64,000 nt of DNA from Acuticoccus sediminis (GTDB lineage Bacteria > Pseudomonadota > Alphaproteobacteria > Rhizobiales > Amorphaceae), in NCBI RefSeq assembly GCF_003258595.1, contig NZ_QHHQ01000001.1:1240001-1304000 (forward strand), read 5' to 3'. Shown piece after piece: positions 51,194 to 59,887 of the stretch. The position numbers and the translations under genes are program-made. The notes under the pieces are model-generated. The model was given only the letters and a program-made list of their open reading frames with translations, searched no databases and had not been told where the DNA came from. The number at the start of each line of letters is the position of its first letter. Within the stretch, counting starts at the first letter, position 1.

Positions 51194-52783
51194 ATGAACG
51201 CCTTGCGCCAACCGCTGTTCATTGTCGTTTCGGTGATAGCGATCATATCGATCGCCGCCGCGGCCACGTTTTATCTGCAAAAGAATAGACGGCAAGCCGA
51301 GCTGAGGGCTCAGCTCGACGATGCTGCCGGGGCTCAGGCCGCCTTGCGCGACCAGTTCAATGCCCTGTCGACCGCCTCCGGCGCCCTCGAGGACGTCCAG
51401 ACCGCGCTCGAGGAGACCAGGGCCGAGCAGCAGGCCGCCGAACAGGCCGCCGCCGAGGCCGCCACCGAAGAGGACGCGATCCGCGACCGCATCTCCGACC
51501 TCGGAGAGGAGGAGCAGACGATCACCCAGCGGATCGAGGGGCTCAACACCGAGCTCGCCGCGGCGCAGCAGGCCGCCGGCACCGCCCAGCAGCGCGCCGC
51601 CGAGGCGAGGCAGAACCTCGAGAACCTCGAGAAGAGCCGCACCGAGCTGGAAGGTTCGGTCGGCGAGCTGCGCAGCCGCAACGACGAGCTGACGCAGAGC
51701 CTCTCCGACGCGGAGCAGAAGCTGTCGAGCCGCCAGGTCGAGGCGGAGGACGTGCGGGCGAGCCTCGAGGCCATCCGCACCGACGTCGAGAACCTGACCA
51801 GCGCCCGCAGCGAGCTCGAAAGCTCGGTCGCGACCCTCACCGGCCAGAACGAGGCGCTGACCGCCGACGTCGACGCGACGCAACAGGCGTTGAACGCGGC
51901 CCAGGCCGAGGTGCAGGCCGCCGAGGGGCGCCAGACCCGGCTGCAGCAGGAGGTCGGCGCCCTCGCCGAGACCCGCGACAGCCTCTCCGCCGAGGTGGAG
52001 GACCTGCGCGCGCAGAACCAGTCGCTGCATGAGGAGATGCAGGCCGCGCAGGACGAGCAGAACAAGCTTCAGGCCGAGGTCGTCACGCTTCGGGGCTCCA
52101 CCGAAGAACTGACCCAGCGCCGCGACGCGCTCGCCACCGAGGTCGAGCGGCTGACGGAGAAGAACAAGGAGCTGCAGGCCGCCGCCGACAGCGCCGCCAG
52201 CCGTCAGGCCGAGCTGCAGGCCCAGGTCACCGAACTCGAGGAGAAGCTCGCCGCCGCCGAGGCCGCGGCCGCCGAATCCGCCGCCGCCGCGGACGCCCCG
52301 GACGGCGTGACGCCCGCGCCCGCGGATGCCGCCCCGACCGACCCCGCCCCCGCCCTGGAAGGCGGGAGCGACGACACGGCCGCTGCCGCGCCCGACCTCG
52401 CCAACGAGGTCGCCGCCGCCGAAACCGAGGCCGCCGACGAAGGGATGGCCGAGACCGCCGGCGGGACCGAGGCTGCCGCCGAGGCGCCCGAGGTAACCGG
52501 GTCCAGGGTCGCCGAGGCCAAGCTCGCCGGCGCTTTCTCCAACGAGCAGCTCTCGGCGAGCTTCGCGGGCGAGAAGTTCGAGCTCGCCATCACGAACGGC
52601 CTGACCGTCTCCGGCGACTACAAGTTCGACGGCACGCGCCTGCGCCTGTCGGGCGTCACCGGCGAGGCCGCGTCGATCTTCCCGATGACCTGCAAGGTCG
52701 ACCTTGGGGACGCGTCGCTGAAGTTTTCCGCCTATCAGGGCTCGTGCGCGGTCCTGAACGGCCAGGAACTCGGCCGCCAGTAG
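51194..52783 (+). CDS. Membrane-anchored long coiled-coil protein, function unknown
   Basis: A protein of 529 residues. One TM lies near the N-terminus (FIVVSVIAIISIAAAATFYL, about 9-28) after MNALRQPL, then a long coiled coil (30-370) rich in Gln, Glu, Ala and Arg with many heptads. An Ala/Pro/Asp-rich linker follows (370-435), then a C-terminal folded domain from ASATLDP-free sequence near 440 with FAGEKFELAITNGLTVSGDYKFDG and AASIFPMTCKVDLGDASLKF, which includes a Cys pair. The topology suggests a periplasmic coil with a small end domain. I do not recognise the family. It is divergent from the isomerase and 76 bp before the convergent methyltransferase. Confidence 0.72.
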   Translation: MNALRQPLFIVVSVIAIISIAAAATFYLQKNRRQAELRAQLDDAAGAQAALRDQFNALSTASGALEDVQTALEETRAEQQAAEQAAAEAATEEDAIRDRISDLGEEEQTITQRIEGLNTELAAAQQAAGTAQQRAAEARQNLENLEKSRTELEGSVGELRSRNDELTQSLSDAEQKLSSRQVEAEDVRASLEAIRTDVENLTSARSELESSVATLTGQNEALTADVDATQQALNAAQAEVQAAEGRQTRLQQEVGALAETRDSLSAEVEDLRAQNQSLHEEMQAAQDEQNKLQAEVVTLRGSTEELTQRRDALATEVERLTEKNKELQAAADSAASRQAELQAQVTELEEKLAAAEAAAAESAAAADAPDGVTPAPADAAPTDPAPALEGGSDDTAAAAPDLANEVAAAETEAADEGMAETAGGTEAAAEAPEVTGSRVAEAKLAGAFSNEQLSASFAGEKFELAITNGLTVSGDYKFDGTRLRLSGVTGEAASIFPMTCKVDLGDASLKFSAYQGSCAVLNGQELGRQ

Positions 52784-52859
52784 GCGGCCCGAACGGGGAG
52801 GGGCCCGCCGAACGGCTCCGGGTGCCCTCCTCGCAGGCGGTGCCGCTCCCCGGCGGCGC

Positions 52860-53654
52860 TCAGCCGATCGTGCCGCGCGCGGCCCACGCCCTCGCCGGCA
52901 GCTCGATCGCGCCGTCCGTCCCCACCTCTTCCGCCAGCTTGTGCTTCAGCGCCTCGCGCTGCGGCTCCTCGAGGTTGCGGCAGTAGCCCGGGGCGGGGCC
53001 GGCGCCGAGCGTGAACGGGCGCCAGAACGCGTTGAAGTCGTCGAACCGCGTGGTGACCTCGAGCGGGGTCACCGCGATGTCCGCGAGGCCGGCCTCCTCG
53101 CACAGCCCCTTCAGCCCCTCCGCGGTGCAGAACGGGAAGCGCTTGCCCTCGTCGAGGGACGCTGCGGCCGGGTCGCAGGCCGCCGCCGCGCGCCAGAACG
53201 CGTCGATGAAGCCCATCCCGCCGCCCGGATAGTCCCAGACGTAGAACGCGACGAGGCCGCCGGGCCTCAGGACACGCCGCATCTCCTGCAACGCGGCCGG
53301 CTTGTCGGGAATGAAGTTGAGGACGAGGCCCGAGGTGACGATGTCGACGCTGGCGTCGCCGACCGGCAGCGCCCGGGCCTCCGCCGTCTCGAAGCGCACA
53401 CGCTCGTCATGCATCGTGTCGGCGGCGTGGCGGACGAAGTCGTCGGACTGGTCGGTGGCGAGGATCGAGGCGGGATCGCACTTGGCGAGGATGGTCGCGG
53501 TCAGCGCGCCGGTCCCGCAGCCGATCTCCAGCCAGTCGCGCCGCTCGGGCGGGTCGAGCCATTCCAGGAACCGCCACGCGATGACGCGGCTCCACCGCCC
53601 CATGTAGTGCTCGTAGCTGTGACCTGCGGTCCACGCGTCGTGCTGGCTGCTCAT
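52860..53654 (-). CDS. Class I SAM-dependent methyltransferase (Methyltransf_11 type)
   Basis: A 264-residue methyltransferase. Motif I is WLEIGCGTGALTATILAK near residues 42-59, then ILATDQSDDFVRHAADTM, VRFETAEARALPVGDASVDIVTSGLVLNFI (motifs II-III) and MRRVLRPGGLVAFYVWDYPG, standard for UbiE/Methyltransf_11 enzymes. The substrate is unknown; many act on quinones, small metabolites or natural products. It converges on the coiled-coil gene and its own start lies about 176 bp from the serA terminator. The start is MSSQHDAWTAGHSYEHYMG, which places the fold as in homologues. Confidence 0.85.
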   Translation of the reverse strand: MSSQHDAWTAGHSYEHYMGRWSRVIAWRFLEWLDPPERRDWLEIGCGTGALTATILAKCDPASILATDQSDDFVRHAADTMHDERVRFETAEARALPVGDASVDIVTSGLVLNFIPDKPAALQEMRRVLRPGGLVAFYVWDYPGGGMGFIDAFWRAAAACDPAAASLDEGKRFPFCTAEGLKGLCEEAGLADIAVTPLEVTTRFDDFNAFWRPFTLGAGPAPGYCRNLEEPQREALKHKLAEEVGTDGAIELPARAWAARGTIG

Positions 53655-53756
53655 CGCCTCCCCCCGGGACGAGCCATCGGTCGGCCGAGCGTGCGCCCAC
53701 CTCGCCGGATCCGCAAGCGATTACCGCATCGCCGTGCCCTGTCCCGGGCCGGACAA

Positions 53757-53787
53757 ACGAAAAACGGCGCGGGGGACCCGCGCCGTT
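53757..53787 (-). terminator. Rho-independent terminator after serA
   Basis: An 11-bp perfect stem AACGGCGCGGG / CCCGCGCCGTT with a three-base loop lies at 53763-53787, and on the minus strand it is followed by a TTTTTCGTTT tract (53757-53764). It is 43 bp beyond the serA stop codon and closes the serC-serA operon. Confidence 0.93.
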
Positions 53788-53830
53788 GCCGCTCGTCAGC
53801 CTGACCGCCGGCCGGGGGCCGGCGCCGGGG

Positions 53831-55468
53831 TCAGCCGGTGAAGTTGAGCGCCTTGGCCTGGTTGACCAGCGGCAGGGTCTCGATGGTCTTCAGCACGTCC
53901 GCCGACGGCTCGCCGTCCACCTCGATGATGCAGATCGCCTCGCCGCCGGCTTCCTTCCGGCCCAGCGTGAAGTTGGCGATGTTCACGCCCGCCTTGCCCA
54001 GCGCCATGCCGATGGAGCCGATGAAGCCCGGCTTGTCCTGGTTGGTCACGTAGATCATGTGCGGCGCGAAGTCGGCGTCGAGGTTGATGCCCTTCACCTG
54101 GATGATGCGCGGCTTGCCGTCCGAGAACACCGTGCCGGCCACCGAACGCTCCTGGCGCTCGGAGATGACGGTGAGGCGGATGTAGTTCTCGTAGGCGCCC
54201 TGCTGCTCGCGGCGCACTTCCTCGACCAGGATGCCGCGGTCCCGCGCGATGGTCGGCGCGGAGACCATGTTCACGTCCTGCAGGAGCGGGCGCATCAGGC
54301 CGGTGACGGCGGCTGCGGTCAGCGCCTTGAGGTTCAGCTCGGCGACGTCGCCCTCGTACTCGATCCGCACGCCCTTGATGCCGGTCTCGGTGAGCTGGCC
54401 GGCGAACGAGCCAAGGCGCTCGGCGAGCGTCACGAACGGGGTGAGGATCGGCGCCTCTTCCGCGGTGATCGAGGGCATGTTCAGCGCGTTGGAGACGGCG
54501 CCGCGCAGCAGGTAGTCCGACATCTGCTCGGCCACCTGGAGGGCGACGTTCTCCTGCGCCTCGGAGGTGGCGGCGCCCAGGTGCGGCGTGCAGACGAGGT
54601 TCGGCGCGCCGAACAGGACGTTCTCCTTGGCGGGCTCCTCGGAGAAGACGTCGACGCCGGCGCCGGCGAGGTGACCCTGGTCGAGCGCCTCGCGCAGCGC
54701 GGCCTCGTCGACGAGGCCGCCGCGGGCGCAGTTGATGACGATGGCGCCCTTCTTCATGGCGAAGATGCGCTCGCGGGAGACGACGTTCCTGGTCTTCTCG
54801 GTGAGCGGGGTGTGGAGCGTCAGGACGTCGGCGCGGGCGAAGAGCTCGTCCAGTTCGACCTTCTCGACGCCGATCTCGGCGGCGCGCTCGGCCGTCAGGA
54901 AGGGATCGTAGGCGATGACGCGCATCTTGAGGCCGATGCCGCGGGCTGCCACGATCGAGCCGATGTTGCCGCAGCCGATGATGCCGAGCGTCTTGCCCGT
55001 CAGCTCGGTGCCCATGAAACGGTTCTTCTCCCACTTGCCGGCCTGGGTGGAGGCGTCGGCGGCGGGAATCTGGCGGGCGACGGCGAACATCATCGCGATG
55101 GCGTGCTCGGCGGTCGTGATGGAGTTGCCGAACGGCGTGTTCATCACGATGACGCCGGCGCGCGAGGCGGCGGGGATGTCGACGTTGTCGACGCCGATGC
55201 CGGCGCGGCCGATCACCTTCAGGTTCTTCGCCGCCTCGAGGACCTTGTCGGTCACCTTGGTGGCGGAGCGGATGGCGAGGCCGTCGACCGTGGCGATGCG
55301 CTCGAGCAGCGCCTCTTTGTCCTTGCCGAGGTCCGGCTCGAAGATCACGTCGACGCCGCGGTCCTTGAAGATCTGCACGGCGGCGTCCGACAGCTTGTCG
55401 GAGATGAGGACGACCGGGCGCGTCTTGGCTGCGGTCGCGGTGGCGGTGTTGGCAACGGTCTGCTGCAT
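53831..55468 (-). CDS. serA: D-3-phosphoglycerate dehydrogenase
   Basis: A protein of 545 residues, the long SerA form. The NAD-binding Rossmann site is LGIIGCGNIGSIVAARGIGLKMRVIAYDP (about 160-190). Catalytic-type segments are NCARGGLVDEAAL and TPHLGAATSEAQENVALQVAEQM. The C-terminal part adds the intervening domain and an ACT domain (GKPRIIQVKGINLDADF, DKPGFIGSIGMALGKAGVNIANFTLG), where serine feedback would act. It makes 3-phosphohydroxypyruvate, the first step of serine synthesis. ATG 55468 gives a short Thr/Ala-rich leader before the fold. It is co-transcribed with serC upstream and ends at a strong terminator. Confidence 0.96.
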   Translation of the reverse strand: MQQTVANTATATAAKTRPVVLISDKLSDAAVQIFKDRGVDVIFEPDLGKDKEALLERIATVDGLAIRSATKVTDKVLEAAKNLKVIGRAGIGVDNVDIPAASRAGVIVMNTPFGNSITTAEHAIAMMFAVARQIPAADASTQAGKWEKNRFMGTELTGKTLGIIGCGNIGSIVAARGIGLKMRVIAYDPFLTAERAAEIGVEKVELDELFARADVLTLHTPLTEKTRNVVSRERIFAMKKGAIVINCARGGLVDEAALREALDQGHLAGAGVDVFSEEPAKENVLFGAPNLVCTPHLGAATSEAQENVALQVAEQMSDYLLRGAVSNALNMPSITAEEAPILTPFVTLAERLGSFAGQLTETGIKGVRIEYEGDVAELNLKALTAAAVTGLMRPLLQDVNMVSAPTIARDRGILVEEVRREQQGAYENYIRLTVISERQERSVAGTVFSDGKPRIIQVKGINLDADFAPHMIYVTNQDKPGFIGSIGMALGKAGVNIANFTLGRKEAGGEAICIIEVDGEPSADVLKTIETLPLVNQAKALNFTG

Positions 55469-55628
55469 CGGGGAATCCTTCGCGCAGCGGCGGCGGCCGC
55501 GCTGCGTCGGTTCAATCATGAATGGTCGGGAGGGCCGCGATGGCACGCGGCCCGTTGCACATCGTCGCCGCGTCGCGCGCGGCGGGGTCACATCGCGGCC
55601 GCGCTCGGCGCGGCCGGTGTCGGTCCCG

Positions 55629-56798
55629 TTACTCGGCGGCCTGGGCGACCGGCTTGTCGGTCGTGGCGAAGGCCCAGTCGAGCCACTCGGTCAGCGCCTC
55701 GAGGTCGGCCGTCTCGACGGTGCCGCCGGCCCAGATGCGAAGGCCCGGAGGCGCATCGCGGTAGGAGCCGATGTCGAGGGCGACGCCCTCCTTCTCCAGC
55801 TTGGCGGCGAGCGCCTTGGCGAAGGCGGCCTGCTCGGCCTCCGGCGCGTTGGCGACGGCGGGGTCGACGATCCGGAAGCACACAGAGGTGTTCGAGCGGA
55901 CCGCCGGGTCCTTCGCGAGGAAGTCGACCCAGGGGGTCCTGTCGGCCCAGGCGGTCAGCGCGGCGAGGTTGCGGTCAGAGCGGTCGGCAAGCGTCTCGGG
56001 CAGGCTTTCGGCCCACTTCAGCGCGTCGAGGCAGTCTTCCACCGCGAGCATCGAGGGGGTGTTGATGGTCTCGCCCTTGAAGATGCCCTCGTTCAGCTTG
56101 CCGCCCTTCGTCATGCGGAACAGCTTCGGCAGCGGCCAGGCGGGGGTGTAGGTCTCGAGCCGCTCCACCGCGCGGGGCGACAGGATGAGGACGCCGTGCG
56201 CCGCCTCGCCGCCGAGCGCCTTCTGCCAGGAGAAGGTGACGACGTCGAGCTTGTCCCACGGCAGGGCCTGGGCGAATGCCGCGGAGGTGGCGTCACAGAT
56301 GGTGAGACCCTCGCGGTTCGCGGGGATCACGTCGCCGTTCGGCACGCGCACGCCGGAGGTCGTGCCGTTCCAGGTGAAGACGACGTCGGTGTCCCAGTCG
56401 ACGGTGGTGAGGTCGGGGAGCTCGCCGTACGGAGCCTTCACGATCCTGGCGTCGAGCTTGAGCTGCTTGATGACGTCCGTCACCCAGCCTTCGCCGAAGG
56501 ATTCCCAGGCGAGCATGCTGGCGGGACGGGCGCCGAGGAGCGACCACATGGCCATCTCGACCGCGCCGGTGTCGGACGCGGGGACGATGCCGATGCGGTA
56601 GTCGGCCGGCACGCCGAGGAGCGTGCGGGTCCGGTCGAGGACCTCGCCGAGCTTGGCCTTGCCGAGTTTGGAACGGTGCGAACGGCCGAGCGCGGCGTCG
56701 GCCAGGGCGTCGACGGTCCAACCAGGGCGCTTGGCGCAGGGACCGGACGAGAAGCATGGATTACCCGGCTTGCGACCAGGCATTGCAGCGGTGTTCAT
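55629..56798 (-). CDS. serC: Phosphoserine aminotransferase
   Basis: A 389-residue PLP enzyme. It begins [27 protein letters not shown], typical of the alphaproteobacterial SerC, and the PLP lysine lies in [36 protein letters not shown] and [18 protein letters not shown] follow. It converts phosphohydroxypyruvate and glutamate to phosphoserine in the cytoplasm. It is the first gene of the serC-serA operon, 160 bp ahead of serA, and a two-hairpin leader covers its ribosome site, suggesting control of translation. Confidence 0.96.
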   Translation of the reverse strand: MNTAAMPGRKPGNPCFSSGPCAKRPGWTVDALADAALGRSHRSKLGKAKLGEVLDRTRTLLGVPADYRIGIVPASDTGAVEMAMWSLLGARPASMLAWESFGEGWVTDVIKQLKLDARIVKAPYGELPDLTTVDWDTDVVFTWNGTTSGVRVPNGDVIPANREGLTICDATSAAFAQALPWDKLDVVTFSWQKALGGEAAHGVLILSPRAVERLETYTPAWPLPKLFRMTKGGKLNEGIFKGETINTPSMLAVEDCLDALKWAESLPETLADRSDRNLAALTAWADRTPWVDFLAKDPAVRSNTSVCFRIVDPAVANAPEAEQAAFAKALAAKLEKEGVALDIGSYRDAPPGLRIWAGGTVETADLEALTEWLDWAFATTDKPVAQAAE

Positions 56799-56845
56799 AT
56801 TGTAACTATCCTCTCAGATAGGCGCCCCTCGTTGGGGAGGGGTGT
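56799..56845 (-). ncRNA. serC leader RNA motif
   Basis: On the minus strand, immediately before the serC ATG, two hairpins can be drawn: a 6-bp stem at 56825-56842 (CCCCTC / GAGGGG, six-base loop) and a 5-bp stem at 56806-56821 (CTATC / GATAG) whose six-base loop holds the GAGAGG ribosome site. Two adjacent stems ending right at the start codon match the serC RNA motif described from alphaproteobacteria. Sequestering the ribosome site in a loop suggests translational regulation, probably by serine supply. I have matched it by layout, not by covariance. Confidence 0.72.
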
Positions 56846-57112
56846 CCCGCCGCCGCAAATACGCCTCTGCCCGGCCGTCCGCAAGCCCCCGGGACCTTCG
56901 TCGGACGCTCCCGGGACCATCGCGCCTCCGCCGGGCGGCGGCGACCGGCCCCAGCGGCGCAGAACGCCCCACAATCTCTGGCAGTCGCCCGCCGAAAAAA
57001 AATTTTACAAGATTTCGCTCATGGCCGACCCTTAAGTCGCGCTAGGAGTGTCGAAAGTTGGGCGGCGCGTTTATCTAAACGTGACGTGAACGCGAGTAAC
57101 CTGGAGGGCCGG

Positions 57113-58273
57113 GTGAGCGACAACAAGTTGAATGACGAGGCAGGGCGTCTTGCATGCCTCTCGCGGCTGGCGATCCTCGAAGCGAAGGACGGCGCCGGTT
57201 TCGCTCACATCACCCAGGTGGTCCGCACCGCGCTGGATCTGCCGATCGCCGCAGTCACCCTGATCGGCGCTGAGGACCAGTACATCAAGGCCTCGATCGG
57301 GCTCGGCCTCGAGAGGACGAGCCGATCGTCCTCGTTCTGCACGATCACGATCCAGGAACGCGGCGCCCTCATCGTCGAGGACGCGCTGCAGCATCCGCCG
57401 TTCGACGCCAACGAGTACGTGCTCGGCGATCCCTTCATCCGCAGCTATGTCGGCGTCCCGCTGGTGACGATGGAGGGGTATCAGGTCGGCTCGCTATGCG
57501 GCATGGATCACCGGCCGCGCACCTTCTCGCCGGCGCAGATCTCGCTGATGGACCAGCTCGCGCGGTGCGTCGAGAACGAGATGGAGCTGAAGATGAGCGC
57601 CGCCCTCGACGGGCTGACGCGCCTCCTCAGCCGCACCGCGTTCTTCGACGTCGTCGAGTCGGCCCGCGCCCGCGCCGGCGGGGCCGGGCCCTGCGGCAGC
57701 GTCGCGATCGTCGACCTCGACCACTTCAAGTCGATCAACGACACCTACGGCCACCAGACCGGCGACGACGTGCTGCGGGCGGCCTCGCGCCTCTTCGCCG
57801 AGACCTTCGGGACCGCCGTCCACGTCGGGCGTCTGGGCGGCGAGGAGTTCGGCATCCTGCTGCCGGGGCGCACGGCCGACGAGGCGGCGGCGATGCTCGA
57901 ACGCTATCGCGCCGCCCTCGAAGTCCAGCGGATCGGCGCCGGGAAGGGTATCCGCGTCACCGCCAGCCTCGGGATCGCCGAGCTCATGCCGACCGGCCTC
58001 GAAGCCGACGCCACCGCCGCCTTCAAGCGCGCGGACGTGGCGCTCTACCGGTCCAAGTCCGGCGGGCGCAACCGCATCACCATCTGGGAGGACAGGGGCG
58101 AGGCGGTGCCGGAACAGGCGCTCGCGCTGCCGAGCCTGCGGCGGGTGAGGGCCCGCGACGGCGAGATCGACGCCAGGAGCGCGCCCGAACAGATCCTCAA
58201 GACGCTCTCCCGCCGCCCGACCAAGCCGGTCAAGGTGAGGCGCCAGCGCTCCGGACCGCGCCAGCTCGCCTGA
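57113..58273 (+). CDS. GAF-GGDEF diguanylate cyclase
   Basis: A cytoplasmic protein of about 386 residues. A GAF domain covers about 18-165 (LDLPIAAVTLIGAEDQYIKASIG, IQERGALIVEDALQHPPF, SYVGVPLVTMEGYQVGSLCGMD), and a GGDEF domain about 170-340, with metal-binding IVDLDHFKSINDTYGHQTGDDVL and the active-site GRLGGEEFGIL (GGEEF), so the enzyme should make cyclic di-GMP. A basic tail follows. No EAL domain and no RxxD product-inhibition motif directly before the GG[DE]EF were noticed. GTG 57113 was chosen because CTGGAGGG precedes it; GTG 57086 is an alternative. Confidence 0.92.
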   Translation: MSDNKLNDEAGRLACLSRLAILEAKDGAGFAHITQVVRTALDLPIAAVTLIGAEDQYIKASIGLGLERTSRSSSFCTITIQERGALIVEDALQHPPFDANEYVLGDPFIRSYVGVPLVTMEGYQVGSLCGMDHRPRTFSPAQISLMDQLARCVENEMELKMSAALDGLTRLLSRTAFFDVVESARARAGGAGPCGSVAIVDLDHFKSINDTYGHQTGDDVLRAASRLFAETFGTAVHVGRLGGEEFGILLPGRTADEAAAMLERYRAALEVQRIGAGKGIRVTASLGIAELMPTGLEADATAAFKRADVALYRSKSGGRNRITIWEDRGEAVPEQALALPSLRRVRARDGEIDARSAPEQILKTLSRRPTKPVKVRRQRSGPRQLA

Positions 58274-58404
58274 CGGAGCGTCCCCCGGCGCCATCGGCGG
58301 AAAGGTGACAATTCGCCAAGACGTGCCCTGGTCGTCATGATCCCTTGCGCGCGGTAAGATTCGCTCCCGTCCGCGTCGCGGGCATGCGCCGAGGAGACAA
58401 TGCG

Positions 58405-59379
58405 ATGAGCTTCAGCCCCTGCCCGGATCCTGTCCTCGGTGACGCGGACTCCGTCGCCGCCGTCGAGACCGTGATCGTCCCGCGCGCGGTCGACCTCGGC
58501 GAGATGACCGTGCGGCGCGCGCTGCCGAGCGTCCAGCGACAGATGGTCGGCCCGTTCATCTTCTTCGACCAGATGGGCCCGGCCGAGTTCCTCACCGACA
58601 CCGGGATCGACGTGCGTCCCCACCCGCACATCAACCTCGCCACGGTGACCTACCTGCTGGAAGGCGAGATCCTCCACCGCGACAGCCTCGGCACCGAGAT
58701 GACGATCCGCCCCGGTGACGTGAACTGGATGCGTGCCGGCAAGGGCATCGTCCACTCCGAGCGGACGGGCGAGGAGCGCAAGCACAACGGTCAGCGCCTC
58801 TTCGGCCTGCAGACCTGGGTCGCCCTGCCAGCCGCGATGGAGGAGAGCGACCCCGCCTTCATCCACCACGGCCGCGAGGAACTCCCCTTCGCCGACGACA
58901 CGGGGCTCACGATGCGTCTCGTCGCCGGCGCGACCCACGGCCTGAAGTCTCCGCTGCAGACCGCGTCCGAGACGCTCTACGCCGACGTCGCGCTGACGTC
59001 CGGCACCCGGTTCGAGGTCGAGGCCTCGCACGAGGAACGCGCGCTCTATGTGCTGTCCGGTGGTCTCCTCATCGACGGCGGCACCTACGAGAGCGGCACC
59101 CTCCTCGTCCTGCGCCGCGGAGACTCGGTCACCGTCACGGCCAGCGGCGACACGCGCTTCATGCTCTTCGGCGGCGAGCCGATGGAGGGACCGCGCTACA
59201 TCTGGTGGAACTTCGTCTCCTCCCGCCCCGAGCGCATCGAGGCGGCGAAGCAGGAATGGGCGAAAGGACGCTTCGACACCGTCCCCGGCGACGAGGTCGA
59301 GTTCATCCCTCTGCCGGAGAACATCGGCAAGCCCCGCCGCGCCGTCGGCGGCCGCTCCTTCGGCGACGCCGGCAGTTGA
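58405..59379 (+). CDS. Pirin-family bicupin protein
   Basis: A protein of 324 residues starting MSFSPCPDPVLGDADSVAAV. The first cupin carries the pirin metal site in RPHPHINLATVTYLLEGEILHRDSLG and DVNWMRAGKGIVHSERTGEE (three His and one Glu). The second barrel contains ALYVLSGGLLIDGGTYESG and FMLFGGEPMEGPRYIWWNFVSSRPE. Some pirins have quercetin 2,3-dioxygenase activity and others modulate partner proteins. ATG 58405 has a GAGGAGA ribosome site 7 bases upstream; an ATG at 58345 is less likely. Its transcription partners are not obvious. Confidence 0.9.
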   Translation: MSFSPCPDPVLGDADSVAAVETVIVPRAVDLGEMTVRRALPSVQRQMVGPFIFFDQMGPAEFLTDTGIDVRPHPHINLATVTYLLEGEILHRDSLGTEMTIRPGDVNWMRAGKGIVHSERTGEERKHNGQRLFGLQTWVALPAAMEESDPAFIHHGREELPFADDTGLTMRLVAGATHGLKSPLQTASETLYADVALTSGTRFEVEASHEERALYVLSGGLLIDGGTYESGTLLVLRRGDSVTVTASGDTRFMLFGGEPMEGPRYIWWNFVSSRPERIEAAKQEWAKGRFDTVPGDEVEFIPLPENIGKPRRAVGGRSFGDAGS

Positions 59380-59451
59380 ACCCGGCGCAACCGCCGCGCT
59401 GGTGAAGGACGAGGCGCCGAGGGCTCGGGTCCCACCATGGAACAGGGCGGG

Positions 59452-59599
59452 CGCCTGCTCCCCGGAGCCGACCATCGCTGAACGAAGCCCTGCACCGGAG
59501 GGGGATGCCGCACAAGGCACGCTCCGCTCTCCGGCCTTGTGCGGCATCCCCCTCCGGCGCTGACCGGGCTTCAGCGACGGTCGGCTCCGGGGAACAGGC
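59452..59599. repeat. Long imperfect inverted repeat in the pirin-SulP gap
   Basis: The 508-bp gap (59380-59887) contains a large palindromic structure. Inner arms of 23 bp at 59495-59517 and 59535-59557 are perfectly complementary around a 17-base loop. Outer arms at about 59452-59481 and 59570-59599 are complementary in nearly 30 positions with small bulges. The rest of the gap, about 59600-59887, shows no gene; a ribosome site before ATG 59888 is weak. The inner hairpin sequence does not match the repeat at 23866 and 62370. Confidence 0.85.
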
Positions 59600-59887
59600 A
59601 CCATTCCGAACCCGTGGCCGCCGCCGCAGGGCGCCGTGCCGGGAGGGTTCGAGGGCGGAGCGACGGGGGCGGGGCCGGTGGCGTCGCGGGGAGGCGGGGC
59701 GCTTGTCGCATAGCGGAATCCCGCTGCGTCATATTGCCGATCACCATAGGTGGAGATAGCGAAGGGAACCCTGGACCCGCCGGCGGGCCCGGTGCGCCGT
59801 CGGCCGCCGATCTGCCGAATTTCCACCGCGCGCTGCCGTCGGGACGCCTCTCTCGCGTCGGTGCGCCGCGCACCGCAGCGAGAGACG

